A DNA stretch of 64,000 nt from Halorubrum rubrum (GTDB lineage Archaea > Halobacteriota > Halobacteria > Halobacteriales > Haloferacaceae). The position numbers and the translations under genes were made by a program. A model generated the notes under the pieces. That model was given only the letters and a program-made list of their open reading frames with translations, ran no database searches and was not told where the DNA came from. Positions 51,525-61,272 of this stretch are shown one piece after another. The stretch spans positions 1 to 64,000 of the forward strand of contig NZ_JANHDM010000010.1 of the NCBI RefSeq assembly GCF_024494685.1, given 5' to 3'. Position 1 is the stretch's first letter; the number at the start of each line of letters is the position of its first letter.

Positions 51525-51854
51525 TTAGTCGTCCTCCTCCATCAGGTCGATGCCGATGGCTCGTTTGATCTGGTCGCGGAGCCCGCCGCTGCCGGCGCCG
51601 CCCGCGCCGAGCGTCACGAGTACGGGCTCGATGCTTCCCTCGACCCGCTCGCGAGTCCCCCGCGAGAGGTGATCGAGGTCCGCGTCGTGCATCACGATGA
51701 TGCCGGTCGTCTCGTCCTCGAGCGTCCGTTCGACGGCGTCGTCGAGCCGCTCGTCCTTCTCGTCGTCCGGGACGTTCTCGAACTTGCGGACGCCGGCGAG
51801 CCGGAACCCCGTGGTGAACTCCGGACTGCCGACGACGGCGATCTCCTGGCTCAT
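51525..51854 (-). CDS. atpF: A-type ATP synthase subunit F
   Basis: A 109-aa rotor regulatory subunit with a CheY-like fold: [22 protein letters not shown], then [35 protein letters not shown] and a C-terminal helix [11 protein letters not shown]. Its ATG overlaps the atpC stop by 4 nt. Confidence 0.95.
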   Translation of the reverse strand: MSQEIAVVGSPEFTTGFRLAGVRKFENVPDDEKDERLDDAVERTLEDETTGIIVMHDADLDHLSRGTRERVEGSIEPVLVTLGAGGAGSGGLRDQIKRAIGIDLMEEDD

Positions 51855-52897
51855 GTTATCACCAGCTCCGATTCGATCTCGTCGGCCGACAGGCCGGCCT
51901 CCTTTCCGCGGGCGATGGCGCGGATGTTCTCCACCTCGCGCTCCTTCGCGAGGATGTATGATATCACCGGCGTCACCGACACCGGGTGGATCGTGCCAAG
52001 CCGGTCGCCGTACGCCAACAGCGCGGTGTCGGTCGCGTGCTCGAACGCGATGAGGCTGTCCGCCTCCTCGAGTTCGCGCAGCGCCGGACCGAGCTCGTCG
52101 GCGTACCCGCTCTCCGCGATGTACTCGACGAGCTCGTCGACGTTGCGGGCGAGTCGGGCGAGCGTGTCGCGGGTGAACAGCTCGCCGCCCTCGATGAAGT
52201 ACTCCGCGGGGTCGATCTCCGCGCCCGACCGCGCGAGCCGGAGCGCGTTCGTCGCGTTCCGGAAGTCGACCTCCGCTTTGAGGAACGCCTCGTACTGCCG
52301 GGTCGGCTCGCCGCCGGGCAGGTTGCCGAGGAGGCGCTCGTAGAAGGCGCGGTCGACCGCGTTCTCGAGGGGAACGAGGACGTCCGTCTCCTCGTACTCC
52401 GCGTACGCCTCCCGCAGGGTGTCGCCGTAGATCGTGTCCTCGAGGACCTCGACGACGGCGTCGATCGAGTCGGCCTCGAGCAGCCGCCGGATCCGCCGGT
52501 CGTCGAACTCGCCGGCGCGGATGAGGTCGGACTCGATGGCCTCCTGGCTCGCGTCGGTGTAGACGCCGCGGATGACGGTCTTCACGTTCCACGCGTCGAA
52601 CTTCCGGAGGTACCGGGCGATCAGGTCGTACAGCGCGCCCTCGCTCCAGTCGAGGATCCCCTCGAACTGCTTCGCGAGGTTCGCGTTCAACGCGTACTCG
52701 ATGAGGTCGACGCCGCCGTGGCGGCTCCCCAGGGCGTTGATCTCGGCCTCGTAGCCCGACTCCTCCATGAACCGGGCGATCTCGGCGGGCGTCATCCGGA
52801 CCAACTTGCGGTACTCCTCGTCCCCGTAGAGCTGGCCGCGGCGGGCGCGAACCCGCGCGACGACGAACTCCGGGTTCGAGCTGCCGGCGGCGCTCAT
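51851..52897 (-). CDS. atpC: A-type ATP synthase subunit C
   Basis: A 348-aa all-helical funnel connecting the central stalk to the membrane rotor (equivalent to V-ATPase subunit d). Markers include VARVRARRGQLYGDEEYRKLVRMTPAEIARFMEESGYE and DTALLAYGDRLGTIHPVSVTPVISYILAKEREVENIRAIARGKEAGL, the family C-terminus. Overlaps atpE and atpF by ATGA. Confidence 0.95.
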   Translation of the reverse strand: MSAAGSSNPEFVVARVRARRGQLYGDEEYRKLVRMTPAEIARFMEESGYEAEINALGSRHGGVDLIEYALNANLAKQFEGILDWSEGALYDLIARYLRKFDAWNVKTVIRGVYTDASQEAIESDLIRAGEFDDRRIRRLLEADSIDAVVEVLEDTIYGDTLREAYAEYEETDVLVPLENAVDRAFYERLLGNLPGGEPTRQYEAFLKAEVDFRNATNALRLARSGAEIDPAEYFIEGGELFTRDTLARLARNVDELVEYIAESGYADELGPALRELEEADSLIAFEHATDTALLAYGDRLGTIHPVSVTPVISYILAKEREVENIRAIARGKEAGLSADEIESELVIT

Positions 52898-53472
52898 TGG
52901 TCGAACAGTCGCTCCGAGACGTGTTTCAACTCGTCGTCCCAGACCGTCTCCAGGACCGAGTCGAACGTGTTGTTCACGCGGACGCGGGAGGTGTCGCTCT
53001 CGGCGACCACGCCGCCGAGACAGTCGACCTCGCCGTCGACCTGCGCGTTCCGATCCGCGACGAGCTCCTCGAGGAGGTCGACGTCCTCGGGGCGGGTGTA
53101 GACGGCGACGTCCGCGTCGTCGTCGAACTCCGCGAGACTGGCGTCGAGGGCCGCCTCGGTCAGCTCGCGCCGGCGGTCCTCCTCGAGGCCGGCGATCGCC
53201 GCCTCGACGCCGTCGTACACGTCCTGGAGGACGTCACGACGCGCGCCGAGCCGCTCCTGTTTGGCCTCGAGCTTGGCCGAGGAGAGCGTCTGCTCGCGCT
53301 CCTGGTCGATCTGTCGGTCGACCTCGGCGAGCCGCTCCTCGCGGATGCGCTCGGCGTCGGCCTCCGCCTCGGCGATTATCTCCTCCGCCTCGGCGTCGGC
53401 TTCCTCGCGGATCTCCTCCGCACGCGCGCGGGCTTCGTCTCGAACGTCCTCAACGACGGTTTCCAAACTCAT
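52894..53472 (-). CDS. atpE: A-type ATP synthase subunit E
   Basis: A 192-aa peripheral-stalk subunit: N-terminal coiled coil (about 1-90; EDVRDEARARAEEIREEADAEAEEIIAEAEADAERIREE) pairing with subunit H, and a globular C-terminal domain (about 105-190; DVAVYTRPEDVDLLEELVAD, CLGGVVAESDTSRVRVNNTFDSVLE) that binds the A1 head. Lies 21 nt after atpK. Confidence 0.95.
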   Translation of the reverse strand: MSLETVVEDVRDEARARAEEIREEADAEAEEIIAEAEADAERIREERLAEVDRQIDQEREQTLSSAKLEAKQERLGARRDVLQDVYDGVEAAIAGLEEDRRRELTEAALDASLAEFDDDADVAVYTRPEDVDLLEELVADRNAQVDGEVDCLGGVVAESDTSRVRVNNTFDSVLETVWDDELKHVSERLFDQ

Positions 53473-53493
53473 TGGTGTGAAAGGGGGTGCCGC

Positions 53494-53745
53494 TTAGACG
53501 ATGAAGACGACGACGAGCGCGAGAATGACGATCGTCTCGGGAAGGACCGTCAGGATGAGCCCGTTGACGAAGAGGTCGTCGTCCTCGGCCATCGCGCCGA
53601 CGGCAGCCGAACCGATGCCCCGCTCCGCGTATCCCGCACCGAGGGCGGCGAGCCCGACGGCGAGCGCGGCCGCGGCGCTGGGGTCAGTGAGCGTTCCTCC
53701 GGTGGACAGTACGGCGTTCCCGAGTGCGTTGGTAGCTTCAAGCAT
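53494..53745 (-). CDS. atpK: A-type ATP synthase subunit K (c-ring proteolipid)
   Basis: An 83-aa proteolipid with two TM helices forming one hairpin (about 25-48 and 58-82). The ion-binding glutamate is E70 in TVLPETIVILALV. There is no sodium-type polar signature obvious beside it, fitting a proton-driven ring, but the sequence alone does not settle this. A 190-nt gap to atpI upstream (53746-53935) is the largest in the operon and may hold an internal promoter. Confidence 0.95.
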   Translation of the reverse strand: MLEATNALGNAVLSTGGTLTDPSAAAALAVGLAALGAGYAERGIGSAAVGAMAEDDDLFVNGLILTVLPETIVILALVVVFIV

Positions 53746-53935
53746 TGGTAGTAGTTCCGGTTGCTCGTCTCCGAACAGTTGCTAGTTGCCGCCACAGTGG
53801 ACATAAAGCTTCCCAAAACGACCGACGAGAACCACCGTGAGGAGTCTCAGAAGGGCGGTACAATACGCTCTAGGGAACGAGGCGAGCGGGGGAAGTCGGC
53901 GTCGAGAGCGAAACGCTCCGACCCCGAGGGTCGGA

Positions 53936-56212
53936 CTACTCCTCGGTGTACTGACGGTCGTACCCGAACGGCGAGTAGGCGTCGCCGCCGCCCTCGTAGA
54001 ACTTCCCGAAGAACTCGACGTACTCGAGACGCACCGCCTGGATGCCGGCGGAGGTGACGCCGAGAAGCAGGACGACGACGTGGCCGATGACCGCCACGAC
54101 GACGCCGCCCACCAAAGCGAGGATCCCGACGGCGCTCGGCTCGAACGCGGTCGTGAGCCCGGCGAAGACGAGCTCGTACTCGCCGCCGTTCGCGACGGAG
54201 TGCTCCTGGATGTACGCGAGGTACTCCGGCGTGAAGATGAAGTGGAAGCTCCCGTCACCGCCGTCGCCGATGTACGCGCCGAACGCGAGCAGGTTGACCG
54301 CGAGCGCCATCCCGCCCTTCGCGAGCAGCACCGCCATGATCCGGGCGTACGAGATGACGTTCACGATGGGCGAGAGCACCTCGGCGAGCTCCGCCGGTTC
54401 GCCGATCGCGAGCAGGACGGCGCCGAGCGCCGCGGCTAGGAGGCCGGCGTAGCCGACGACGACCGGGAAGCCGGCGAACGAGACGGCACCGAGGGTGAGG
54501 ATCGAGACCGACTCGAACAGGAAGTCGGGCTTCGGTCCCGGCAGGTGCTGGCTGAAGATCCAGACCCACGCGCCGTTGAGGAGCAGCAGCCACGAGCCGC
54601 CCTCGTACAGCGCGTGTTTCAGGTCGTGCTGCTGGTAGTTGCTCACGAACGAGAGGACGTACCCCACGTTCAGGTGGACCAGCCCGAACAGCACGCTGAC
54701 GACGAGGAACGACAGCGCCCAGTTCAGGTCGGCCGGGGAGAGCCCCTTCCCGGCGACCGGCCAGTGGACGCCGAGCAGCTGGTAGGCGTGGTAGCCGAAG
54801 ACGTCGATCCCGAAGTAGATCCCGAACAGGATCGTGAACAGCCCGGCCCAGATGGCGACCGCGCCCAGTTCGCGGAACGTCCCCTCGTAGTTCGAGTACA
54901 GGAAGTAGCCGATCGCGGCGTACAACACCCCGTACCCCACGTCTCCGATCATGAACCCGAACATGAGCGGGAAGGTGAGGAAGACGAGAAGCGTCGGGTC
55001 GAACTCGGAGTACTTCGGCCGGCCGAACCCCTGAACGAGCAGCTCGAACGGGCCGGCAGCGTCCCCGTTGTCCTGGACGACCGGCGGGTCGTCGCTCCCG
55101 TGGGCCGCGTGGCCGCCGTCGGCGACCGCCTCGCGGTCGGCGTCTTCGTCGGTACGGTCGGCGGCGGAGCCGTCGTCGCCGGCGCTCGCCGCGGAGTCGG
55201 CGCCCGAGACCGCGGAAACGCCGCCGACGGCCCCGCCGTCGGCGACCGCCTCGGTGTGGTGGTCGCCGTCGGGGGTAAAGGAGGCGCGCTCCAGCTCCTC
55301 GACCTCGGCGTGGTCGCCGACGGCGTCGGCGATGACCGCCTCGAAGTCGGCGACCGTCGCGGTCGGGATCCACCCCTCCGCGATGAACGCGTTCTCGGTG
55401 GTCGCAAACGAGAGGGGCGCCTGCTTCTTTTGTGCCTCGATGGTGAGCTGCTCTTCGGCGCGCAGGAGGAACCCCGCGGCATCCGTTTTCACGTCCTCGA
55501 GCTCGGCGTCGACCGCCTCGAGCTCCTCCTCGAGGTCCGCCTTCTCGCCCTCGAGCTCGGCGACGTACTCGGCCGGGCTCGCGCTCGCGTCGGGCACCTC
55601 GAGGAACGCGATGTCGACGCCGACGAGCGCGTCCTGGAGGACGCCCTCCTCGGCTCCGTCGGCGGGCGCGGCGAACGCCGCAACGACGTTCCCGCCGGAG
55701 AAGACCTCGAAGGCGTCGACGCCGTCGGCCGCCCCGAGCGCCTCCTCGACCGCGCCGGGTTTCGCCTCGCCGACGACGACCTCGAGCGAGTCGTACCCGC
55801 CGAGGAGGTCGAGCTCGATGCCGAGCTCGGCGAACGGCTCCATCCGGTCGATCTCCTCCTGACGGTCGCGGATCTCCGCGCGGAGGTCGTCGCGCTGGTC
55901 GTTGAGCTCGTTGACGCGCTCACGGATCTCCTCGAGTTCGGCCGTGAGGGCGTCGTCGTCGAGCTTCCCCGGCCCGTCGGCGTCCTCGGCGGTGACGTCG
56001 AGGATGCTCTCGAGCGAGCGGACCGTGACGAGCCGCTCGTTGACGTCCTCGGCCCCCTCGAGGGAGGTGCCGGGTTCGAAGCCCTCGTAGCGGTCGTCGT
56101 AGTCGCTGACGTGGAGGGAGTGGTGGTCGTACGCCGCCTCGATCACGTCGTCGATGACGCGCTTCGAGCCCGTCACCGACACCTTGCTCATCTGCTCCGG
56201 TCTAAGCGCCAT
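53936..56212 (-). CDS. atpI: A-type ATP synthase subunit I (a-subunit)
   Basis: A 758-aa stator subunit. The N-terminal cytosolic arm (about 1-310) contains coiled coils; the C-terminal part has seven to eight TM helices with the key arginine in VISYARIMAVLLAKGGMA. Between arm and membrane part is an acidic low-complexity insertion (about 312-388) with the heptad EAVADGG twice (321-327 and 361-367), absent from compact family members, which makes the protein long. Its ATG lies directly before the atpH stop. Confidence 0.95.
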   Translation of the reverse strand: MALRPEQMSKVSVTGSKRVIDDVIEAAYDHHSLHVSDYDDRYEGFEPGTSLEGAEDVNERLVTVRSLESILDVTAEDADGPGKLDDDALTAELEEIRERVNELNDQRDDLRAEIRDRQEEIDRMEPFAELGIELDLLGGYDSLEVVVGEAKPGAVEEALGAADGVDAFEVFSGGNVVAAFAAPADGAEEGVLQDALVGVDIAFLEVPDASASPAEYVAELEGEKADLEEELEAVDAELEDVKTDAAGFLLRAEEQLTIEAQKKQAPLSFATTENAFIAEGWIPTATVADFEAVIADAVGDHAEVEELERASFTPDGDHHTEAVADGGAVGGVSAVSGADSAASAGDDGSAADRTDEDADREAVADGGHAAHGSDDPPVVQDNGDAAGPFELLVQGFGRPKYSEFDPTLLVFLTFPLMFGFMIGDVGYGVLYAAIGYFLYSNYEGTFRELGAVAIWAGLFTILFGIYFGIDVFGYHAYQLLGVHWPVAGKGLSPADLNWALSFLVVSVLFGLVHLNVGYVLSFVSNYQQHDLKHALYEGGSWLLLLNGAWVWIFSQHLPGPKPDFLFESVSILTLGAVSFAGFPVVVGYAGLLAAALGAVLLAIGEPAELAEVLSPIVNVISYARIMAVLLAKGGMALAVNLLAFGAYIGDGGDGSFHFIFTPEYLAYIQEHSVANGGEYELVFAGLTTAFEPSAVGILALVGGVVVAVIGHVVVLLLGVTSAGIQAVRLEYVEFFGKFYEGGGDAYSPFGYDRQYTEE

Positions 56213-56554
56213 TCATTCCCCCGTCGTCCGGCCCTTGACCGCCTCCTCGAACCGATCGACCGCGTAGTCGACGGCGTCGTCGACCCGCTCGCGGGCGGTC
56301 GATTCGAGCGCTTCGCGGTCCGCGCGCCCCTCGGCGAGGATATCCTCGCGGCGTTCCTCGAGCTCCTCGTGGGCGGACTCCAGCCGGGCCTCGGCCTCGG
56401 CCGTCGCCTCCTCCTCGGCCTCGGCGCGGATCTCGTCCGCGCGCGATCTGGCCTCGGCGAGGCGCTCGTCGGCGTCCGATTCCGCCTCCGCGATGATCTC
56501 GTCCGCCTCCGTTTCAGCCTCCTTGATCCGGTCGAGCACCTCTGGTCTCGCCAT
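56213..56554 (-). CDS. atpH: A-type ATP synthase subunit H
   Basis: A 113-aa peripheral-stalk coiled coil, almost wholly Ala/Glu/Arg (EAETEADEIIAEAESDADERLAEARSRADEIRAEAEEE), the family pattern pairing with subunit E. First gene of the operon; minus-strand CTTATACG about 33 nt upstream of the ATG at 56554 is the likely operon TATA box. Abuts atpI without a gap. Confidence 0.93.
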   Translation of the reverse strand: MARPEVLDRIKEAETEADEIIAEAESDADERLAEARSRADEIRAEAEEEATAEAEARLESAHEELEERREDILAEGRADREALESTARERVDDAVDYAVDRFEEAVKGRTTGE

Positions 56555-56610
56555 TCTACTGATCGCGTGAACGTCCACGAGCGACGTATAAGGTGTTTGC
56601 GGAACCGCTC

Positions 56611-56665
56611 GGCGAGCCGGCGGAGAACGGCGAGCGCGGTGGAACGCGAGATCCGCCGGCTCGCC
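56611..56665. promoter_or_regulatory. 14-bp inverted repeat between atpH and minD4 promoters
   Basis: GGCGAGCCGGCGGA (56611-56624) and TCCGCCGGCTCGCC (56652-56665) are perfect inverted copies with a 27-nt spacer. They lie upstream of the atp TATA (about 56586-56593) and just before the minD4 TATA region (CATTTAAGTA near 56671-56680). A shared operator for both divergent promoters is plausible; an RNA structure is the alternative. Confidence 0.45.
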
Positions 56666-56702
56666 GCCTACATTTAAGTAGGAGTCGCCGGACCCTGACG
56701 GT

Positions 56703-58190
56703 ATGGCAACGGTGTATGCGGTCGCGTCGGCGAAGGGTGGCGTCGGGAAGACCACCACGACCGCGGCGATAGCGACGATCCTGGCGGAGGCCGGGGCCGA
56801 CGTCGTCGCGATCGACGCCGACGTGGGCATGGCGAACCTCGCCGACGCGCTGGGGATGGTCCCCGGCGAGACGACGGTCCACGACGTGCTCGCCGGGCGC
56901 GCGGACCCGACCGAGGCCGTCCACGACGGGCCCGCCGGACTGCGCGTCGTGCCGGGCGACCCCGACCTCGACGCGTACGCGGCCGCCGACCCGACCGAAC
57001 TCGGCGGGGTGATCGAGGCGTTCGCGGACGCCGACTGGGTGTTCCTCGATTCGGGCGCGGGGCTCTCACACGACTCGACGCTGCCGATCGGGCTGGCCGA
57101 CGAGACGCTTCTCGTCTCCACGCCCGACCGGAGCGCGCTCGGCGACACGGAGAAGACACGACAGCTCGCCGAGCGCATCGGCGGCCGCGTCGCGGGCGCG
57201 GCGATCACCCGCGTCGGCGGCGACGAGGACGAGTCGACGCGTCGGAGCGATCCCGACGGAGCGGCCGACGCGGGGGACCCGACGGTCGACATCGTCGAGG
57301 AGATCCTCGCGACGGAGGTGCTCGCGCGGGTCCCCGAGGATCCGACGGTCGCCCGAGCGAGCTCGGCCGGAGAGCCGCTCACGACCTTCGATCCGGATGC
57401 CCCGGCGAGCCGTGCGTACCGCGAACTGGCCCGGACGCTGACCGACGTCGACGTCGAGGAGCCGGAGCCGATGGCGGCGGACCCGGTGGCTGATACGGAC
57501 GAGGACGACGCGGCCGACGAGGACGCCGAGATCGACGAGCGCCTCGAGGACGACGTGGGCGACGAGGTCGTGAACCCCGCGGACGAGGACGACGCGGCCG
57601 ACGACGCCGTCGCGGGGGCGGAAGACGCGCTCATCGCTGACGCCGAAGATGCGGACGACGGGGACGACGGCGTCACCGACGCGGACGCGACCATCGCTGA
57701 CACCGAGGACGCGGACGACGGGGACGACGGCGTCACCGACGCGGACGCGACCATCGCTGACACCGAGGACGCGGACGACGACGAGGCGGCCGGCGTCGAC
57801 GAGCCGACGGAGGATTCCGGGGACGCGAACGGCCCGGATCTCATCGAGGAGGCCGAGCCGTCGCCGGGGGGATCGGCGGAGACGAACGTCGACGACGACT
57901 CCGAGCGGTCCCAGACGGACGCTGACCCCGCCGCCGGCGACCACGACGTGGACGACGAGGACGCCGAAGACGACCTCGCGGGAAGCGTCCCGTTCCGCGA
58001 CGACGACACCGGGACGATGGAGACCGCGCTCACCGGCGCGGACGACCCGGATCGAGACGCGAACGACGACGATACGGGGGATGACGATCGAGGGAAGGAC
58101 GATCGAGCGGAGAACGGTCCGGAGGGGGACGACGAGGGCGACGGGAAGGACGGCGACGGCGGGTTCTTCAGCCGGTTGCTCGGCCGGTGA
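56703..58190 (+). CDS. minD4: MinD4-like ParA/MinD ATPase with acidic C-terminal extension
   Basis: A 495-aa protein. The MinD domain (about 1-255) has the deviant Walker A KGGVGKTTT (10-18), VVAIDADVGMANLADALG and WVFLDSGAGLSHDS. After about 260 comes a long, disordered, Asp-rich tail with two identical 20-residue repeats, ending in DGGFFSRLLGR, which could be a short basic amphipathic tip. Haloferax MinD4 has a similar long tail, is encoded near the atp genes and places archaella and chemosensory arrays at the poles; that role is inferred here. CATTTAAGTA about 28 nt upstream is the TATA box, so the mRNA is leaderless. Confidence 0.88.
   Translation: MATVYAVASAKGGVGKTTTTAAIATILAEAGADVVAIDADVGMANLADALGMVPGETTVHDVLAGRADPTEAVHDGPAGLRVVPGDPDLDAYAAADPTELGGVIEAFADADWVFLDSGAGLSHDSTLPIGLADETLLVSTPDRSALGDTEKTRQLAERIGGRVAGAAITRVGGDEDESTRRSDPDGAADAGDPTVDIVEEILATEVLARVPEDPTVARASSAGEPLTTFDPDAPASRAYRELARTLTDVDVEEPEPMAADPVADTDEDDAADEDAEIDERLEDDVGDEVVNPADEDDAADDAVAGAEDALIADAEDADDGDDGVTDADATIADTEDADDGDDGVTDADATIADTEDADDDEAAGVDEPTEDSGDANGPDLIEEAEPSPGGSAETNVDDDSERSQTDADPAAGDHDVDDEDAEDDLAGSVPFRDDDTGTMETALTGADDPDRDANDDDTGDDDRGKDDRAENGPEGDDEGDGKDGDGGFFSRLLGR
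57661..57780 (+). repeat. perfect 60-bp tandem repeat inside minD4
   Basis: 57661-57720 and 57721-57780 are identical base for base, and 57633-57660 is a near-identical partial third copy. The unit is in frame (20 codons) and lies in the acidic tail, so copy-number change would lengthen or shorten the protein without a frameshift. Confidence 0.97.
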
Positions 58191-58214
58191 GCCGACCGGA
58201 ACCGTGGTTTCGAA

Positions 58215-59186
58215 CTACGCTTCCGAGGGCGCTTCCGCGCGGTCGCGGATCAGTTCGCGGATCGCCTCGGGATCGTCGACATCGGCGAGCTCCGCACAGG
58301 AGACGATGGCGGTGCCGTCGACGGATTCTCGGTTCTCCTCTTCCTCCGTGAAGTACACCGACCGGGTGTGAGCCACCTCGCCGATGGAGGACATGATCCG
58401 CGCGCGCTTCTTCGCGGCCGGCGTGAACGCCGAGTGGCCGGTGAGCAGCCGCGTCACGGGGTCGTCCTCGTCCTCCGAGACGGCCTTGAACGGCGCGCGC
58501 GCGGTCGGGTGGACGGTGAAGCCCGCGCTGGTGAGCACGTGGACGACGTGTTCGTCGTCCGGGTCGGCGTCCGGCGCGGAGGGGGTCGGGTCCGCGTCGC
58601 GGACGTCGTCGGCGCCCTCCAGTACGTCCACGGGGCTGGAGAACGGCTCGTCGAACAGCTCCTCGAGCTGGACTGCGACCTCGATCGAGGCGTTCATCCC
58701 GTCCTCGTACTTCGAGACGGTCCGCCGGGAGACGCCGAGCTCGGTCGCGAGCCGGCCGAGCGACCAGCCGCGCTCCTCGCGCTCGTCGGCCAACAGATCG
58801 CCGTCGAGGCTGACGTAGAGCCCGCCGGGAGCCGCGTAGATGAGCGGCGGCATCCCCTCGATGAACAGCTCGTAGGCGGTGTCCGGGTTGATCACCGGAA
58901 CGCCGTGTCTGAAGTAGACGACGCCGGGCTTCAGCTCCTCGTCGCGGGTCCGGATCCCGATCACCATCGGCGTCGCCTCCAGGTACTCGCCGAGCCGTCG
59001 CATCTCCGCGCCGGTCGCCGCGTCGAGCGCGTCCACGTTGCCGAGGATCTTGAGGAGCAACAGGTCCTCGTCGCGCCGGGTGGCCACGTCGAAGCTCTTG
59101 GGCCGGACCGCACACCGATCGCTGACGAGGAACCCCGCGTCCTCCAGCATCGCGGTGACGTTCTCGATCAGCGCAGTCCGGGACAT
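58215..59186 (-). CDS. conserved archaeal HTH-type regulator
   Basis: A 323-aa protein. The N-terminal domain (about 1-125) resembles a restriction-endonuclease-like or ligand domain conserved in archaea ([31 protein letters not shown]). A central xre-type HTH (about 130-185, [45 protein letters not shown]) and a C-terminal domain follow. It matches the family annotated as putative HTH-type transcriptional regulatory protein. A GCATATATA box at about 59208-59216 drives it; its target is unknown. Confidence 0.88.
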   Translation of the reverse strand: MSRTALIENVTAMLEDAGFLVSDRCAVRPKSFDVATRRDEDLLLLKILGNVDALDAATGAEMRRLGEYLEATPMVIGIRTRDEELKPGVVYFRHGVPVINPDTAYELFIEGMPPLIYAAPGGLYVSLDGDLLADEREERGWSLGRLATELGVSRRTVSKYEDGMNASIEVAVQLEELFDEPFSSPVDVLEGADDVRDADPTPSAPDADPDDEHVVHVLTSAGFTVHPTARAPFKAVSEDEDDPVTRLLTGHSAFTPAAKKRARIMSSIGEVAHTRSVYFTEEEENRESVDGTAIVSCAELADVDDPEAIRELIRDRAEAPSEA

Positions 59187-59413
59187 ACCCGAGATAAGCG
59201 TCTCGGGGCATATATACGTTGTGTCGGCGGGATCCGGCGATACCCCCGCCACCTTGCGTTTTTCGCGGATCGATCGGACGACACGATTATATAGGTGGTC
59301 TCGACGCGTCGGACGGCGCTGGCGGGCGACCGTCTCGGGACGCCGGGCGGTCGAAATCGGCTCGACCGTCGAAGGGTCGAAACCGCCTTGTCCGCCGGCG
59401 CGAAACCTCGGCC

Positions 59414-60793
59414 ATGCCGATCGTCGCCGTCGACGACACCGACTCGCGGGACCGCGGCATGTGTACGACGTACGTCGGGGTCCGACTCGGAGAGCGGCTC
59501 GAGGCGGCCGGGGGGCGGGTGTCACGGCGGCTGCTCGTGCGACTGAATCCGGCGGTGAAACACAAGACGCGCGGAAACGCCGCGGTCGCCCTCCACGTCG
59601 AGGGCGTCGACGTCGACGAGTCGTTCCGGCTCGCCGGAGAGACCGTTCGGGAGTTCGCGGCCGCCGAGGACCCGCGGACCTCGCCGGGCGTCGTGGTCGC
59701 CGACGCTGCCGTCACGGCCGCCGCCGACACGGGGCTCGTCGACGGCGTGGACGACCTCGCGGAGCGGATCCCCGACGACGTCGGGTCGTTCGCCCGCCGG
59801 GCGCTTCGCGAGCACCTGGAACTCGACGAGGCCGTCGCGCTCGCGGACCGACACGGGTTCCGCCACGCCGGGTTCGGCACCGGCGGCGCGGGGGGAGACG
59901 AGACGCCGGGTCGCGGGCGGATCGGCGCGCTCGCCGCGGTCGGCGCGCCCGCTTCCCACGACGAGTGGACGTTCGAGCGGATCTCCTACCGCGACCTCGA
60001 CCGGTGCGGAACGCCCCGTGGGGTCGACGCCGAGAGCGTCTTCGCCGCCGCCGACGAGGAATACCCGACCGTGTGGGACACCGTGGACCGCGGCACCGGC
60101 GAGGTCGTCTGCGTCCCGAACGCGCCGGGGCCGATCCTCCACGGCATCCGCGGGGACGACCCGGACGCGTGCCGGCGGGTCGCCGACGCGATCGCGAGCG
60201 AGCCGGTCGAGCGCGCCGCGACGTTCCTGACGAACCAGGGCACCGACGCCCACCTCGCGGACGGAACCCTCGACGACCTCCGCGACGCCGCGGGCTATCG
60301 CGTGACGGGCGTCGTCGCGGACGATCCGGAGACGAAACGCGGGGGACGCGTCCACGTCGCGGTCGCCGCGGCCCCCGATGCCAGCCCGAAACTGCGAGCG
60401 GTCGCGTTCGCGCCGACCGGGAGGTTTCGCGACCGCGTGCGCGCGCTCCGTCCGGGCGATCGCGTGACGCTGTGTGGCGAACACGAGATCCGCGAGGGCG
60501 AACCGGGGCCGAAAGGGACCCTGAAACTCGAGAAGTTCGCGGTCCGCGACCTCGTGCGCACGGAGCGGACCACCCCGACCTGTCCGGAGTGCGGGCGGCG
60601 GATGTCGTCGGCGGGGCGGGACCAGGGCTACCGTTGTCGCGACTGCGACACCGCCGCGCCCGGAACGGTCGAGGCGGCGGTCGATCGAGACCTCGAGCCG
60701 GGGTGGTACGAGGTCCCGCCGAGCGCCCGCAGACACGTGGCGAAGCCGCTCGTTCGCGGCGGGTTCGACGCGCCGGTCCACCCGGAGCGGTAG
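59414..60793 (+). CDS. tiaS: tRNA(Ile2) 2-agmatinylcytidine synthetase
   Basis: A 459-aa enzyme that attaches agmatine to C34 of tRNA-Ile(CAU), letting it read AUA. The N-terminal [17 protein letters not shown] nucleotide-binding start, the central domain, an OB-fold (about 345-385) and a C-terminal zinc ribbon CPECGRRM...YRCRDCD are visible. Length is usual for haloarchaeal TiaS. The 227-nt region before it also contains a TATATA element near 59287 and the promoter of the divergent HTH gene. Confidence 0.94.
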   Translation: MPIVAVDDTDSRDRGMCTTYVGVRLGERLEAAGGRVSRRLLVRLNPAVKHKTRGNAAVALHVEGVDVDESFRLAGETVREFAAAEDPRTSPGVVVADAAVTAAADTGLVDGVDDLAERIPDDVGSFARRALREHLELDEAVALADRHGFRHAGFGTGGAGGDETPGRGRIGALAAVGAPASHDEWTFERISYRDLDRCGTPRGVDAESVFAAADEEYPTVWDTVDRGTGEVVCVPNAPGPILHGIRGDDPDACRRVADAIASEPVERAATFLTNQGTDAHLADGTLDDLRDAAGYRVTGVVADDPETKRGGRVHVAVAAAPDASPKLRAVAFAPTGRFRDRVRALRPGDRVTLCGEHEIREGEPGPKGTLKLEKFAVRDLVRTERTTPTCPECGRRMSSAGRDQGYRCRDCDTAAPGTVEAAVDRDLEPGWYEVPPSARRHVAKPLVRGGFDAPVHPER

Positions 60794-60900
60794 GGCGGTC
60801 GCGACCGGCGGTCCCGTCCCATCGACGGTCCCCGCCCCGCCGCCGCTCGGTCGCGTTAATCGGGAGAGGAGTTAAGTCGCGCCGCCACGCCCGCCTCGAT

Positions 60901-61251
60901 ATGTCCGGGATCGTCTTCTACGCGACGGAGAACCGCGACGCGGTCGTCGAGTTCTACCGCGAACGGCTGGAGATGGAGACCTGGCTTGAACAGCCGGACT
61001 GTACGATACTCCGCCACGAGAACCTCCTCGTCGGCTTCTGCGACCGGGATCGGACCGACGACTGCGGGATCGTGACGGTCGTGTATCCGGATCGCGCGGG
61101 AGTCGACGAGGCCCACGACCGCCTCGGTGACGCCGCGGAGGAGGAGCCACACGAGAACGAGACGTACGACATCTACCAGTTCTTCGCCGCCGACCCCGAC
61201 GGCCGGACCGTCGAGTGTCAGGCGTTCCTCGACGACGTGGAGCTGCCCTGA
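60901..61251 (+). CDS. VOC-superfamily (glyoxalase/bleomycin-resistance fold) protein
   Basis: A 116-aa single VOC domain: MSGIVFYATENRDAVVEFYRERLEMETW opening, GIVTVVYPDRAGVDEAHDRLG and FAADPDGRTVECQAFLDD with the family DPDGxxxE ending. It has no clear first-half metal His, so catalysis is not assured. Substrate unknown. Confidence 0.85.
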   Translation: MSGIVFYATENRDAVVEFYRERLEMETWLEQPDCTILRHENLLVGFCDRDRTDDCGIVTVVYPDRAGVDEAHDRLGDAAEEEPHENETYDIYQFFAADPDGRTVECQAFLDDVELP

Positions 61252-61272
61252 ATGGCTGGAGACCCCGGAGAC

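Noticed and set aside
59038-61251. 737-aa plus-strand frame across tiaS
   Set aside because: Out of frame with tiaS; only its last 116 codons, from the ATG at 60901, are a real (VOC) gene.
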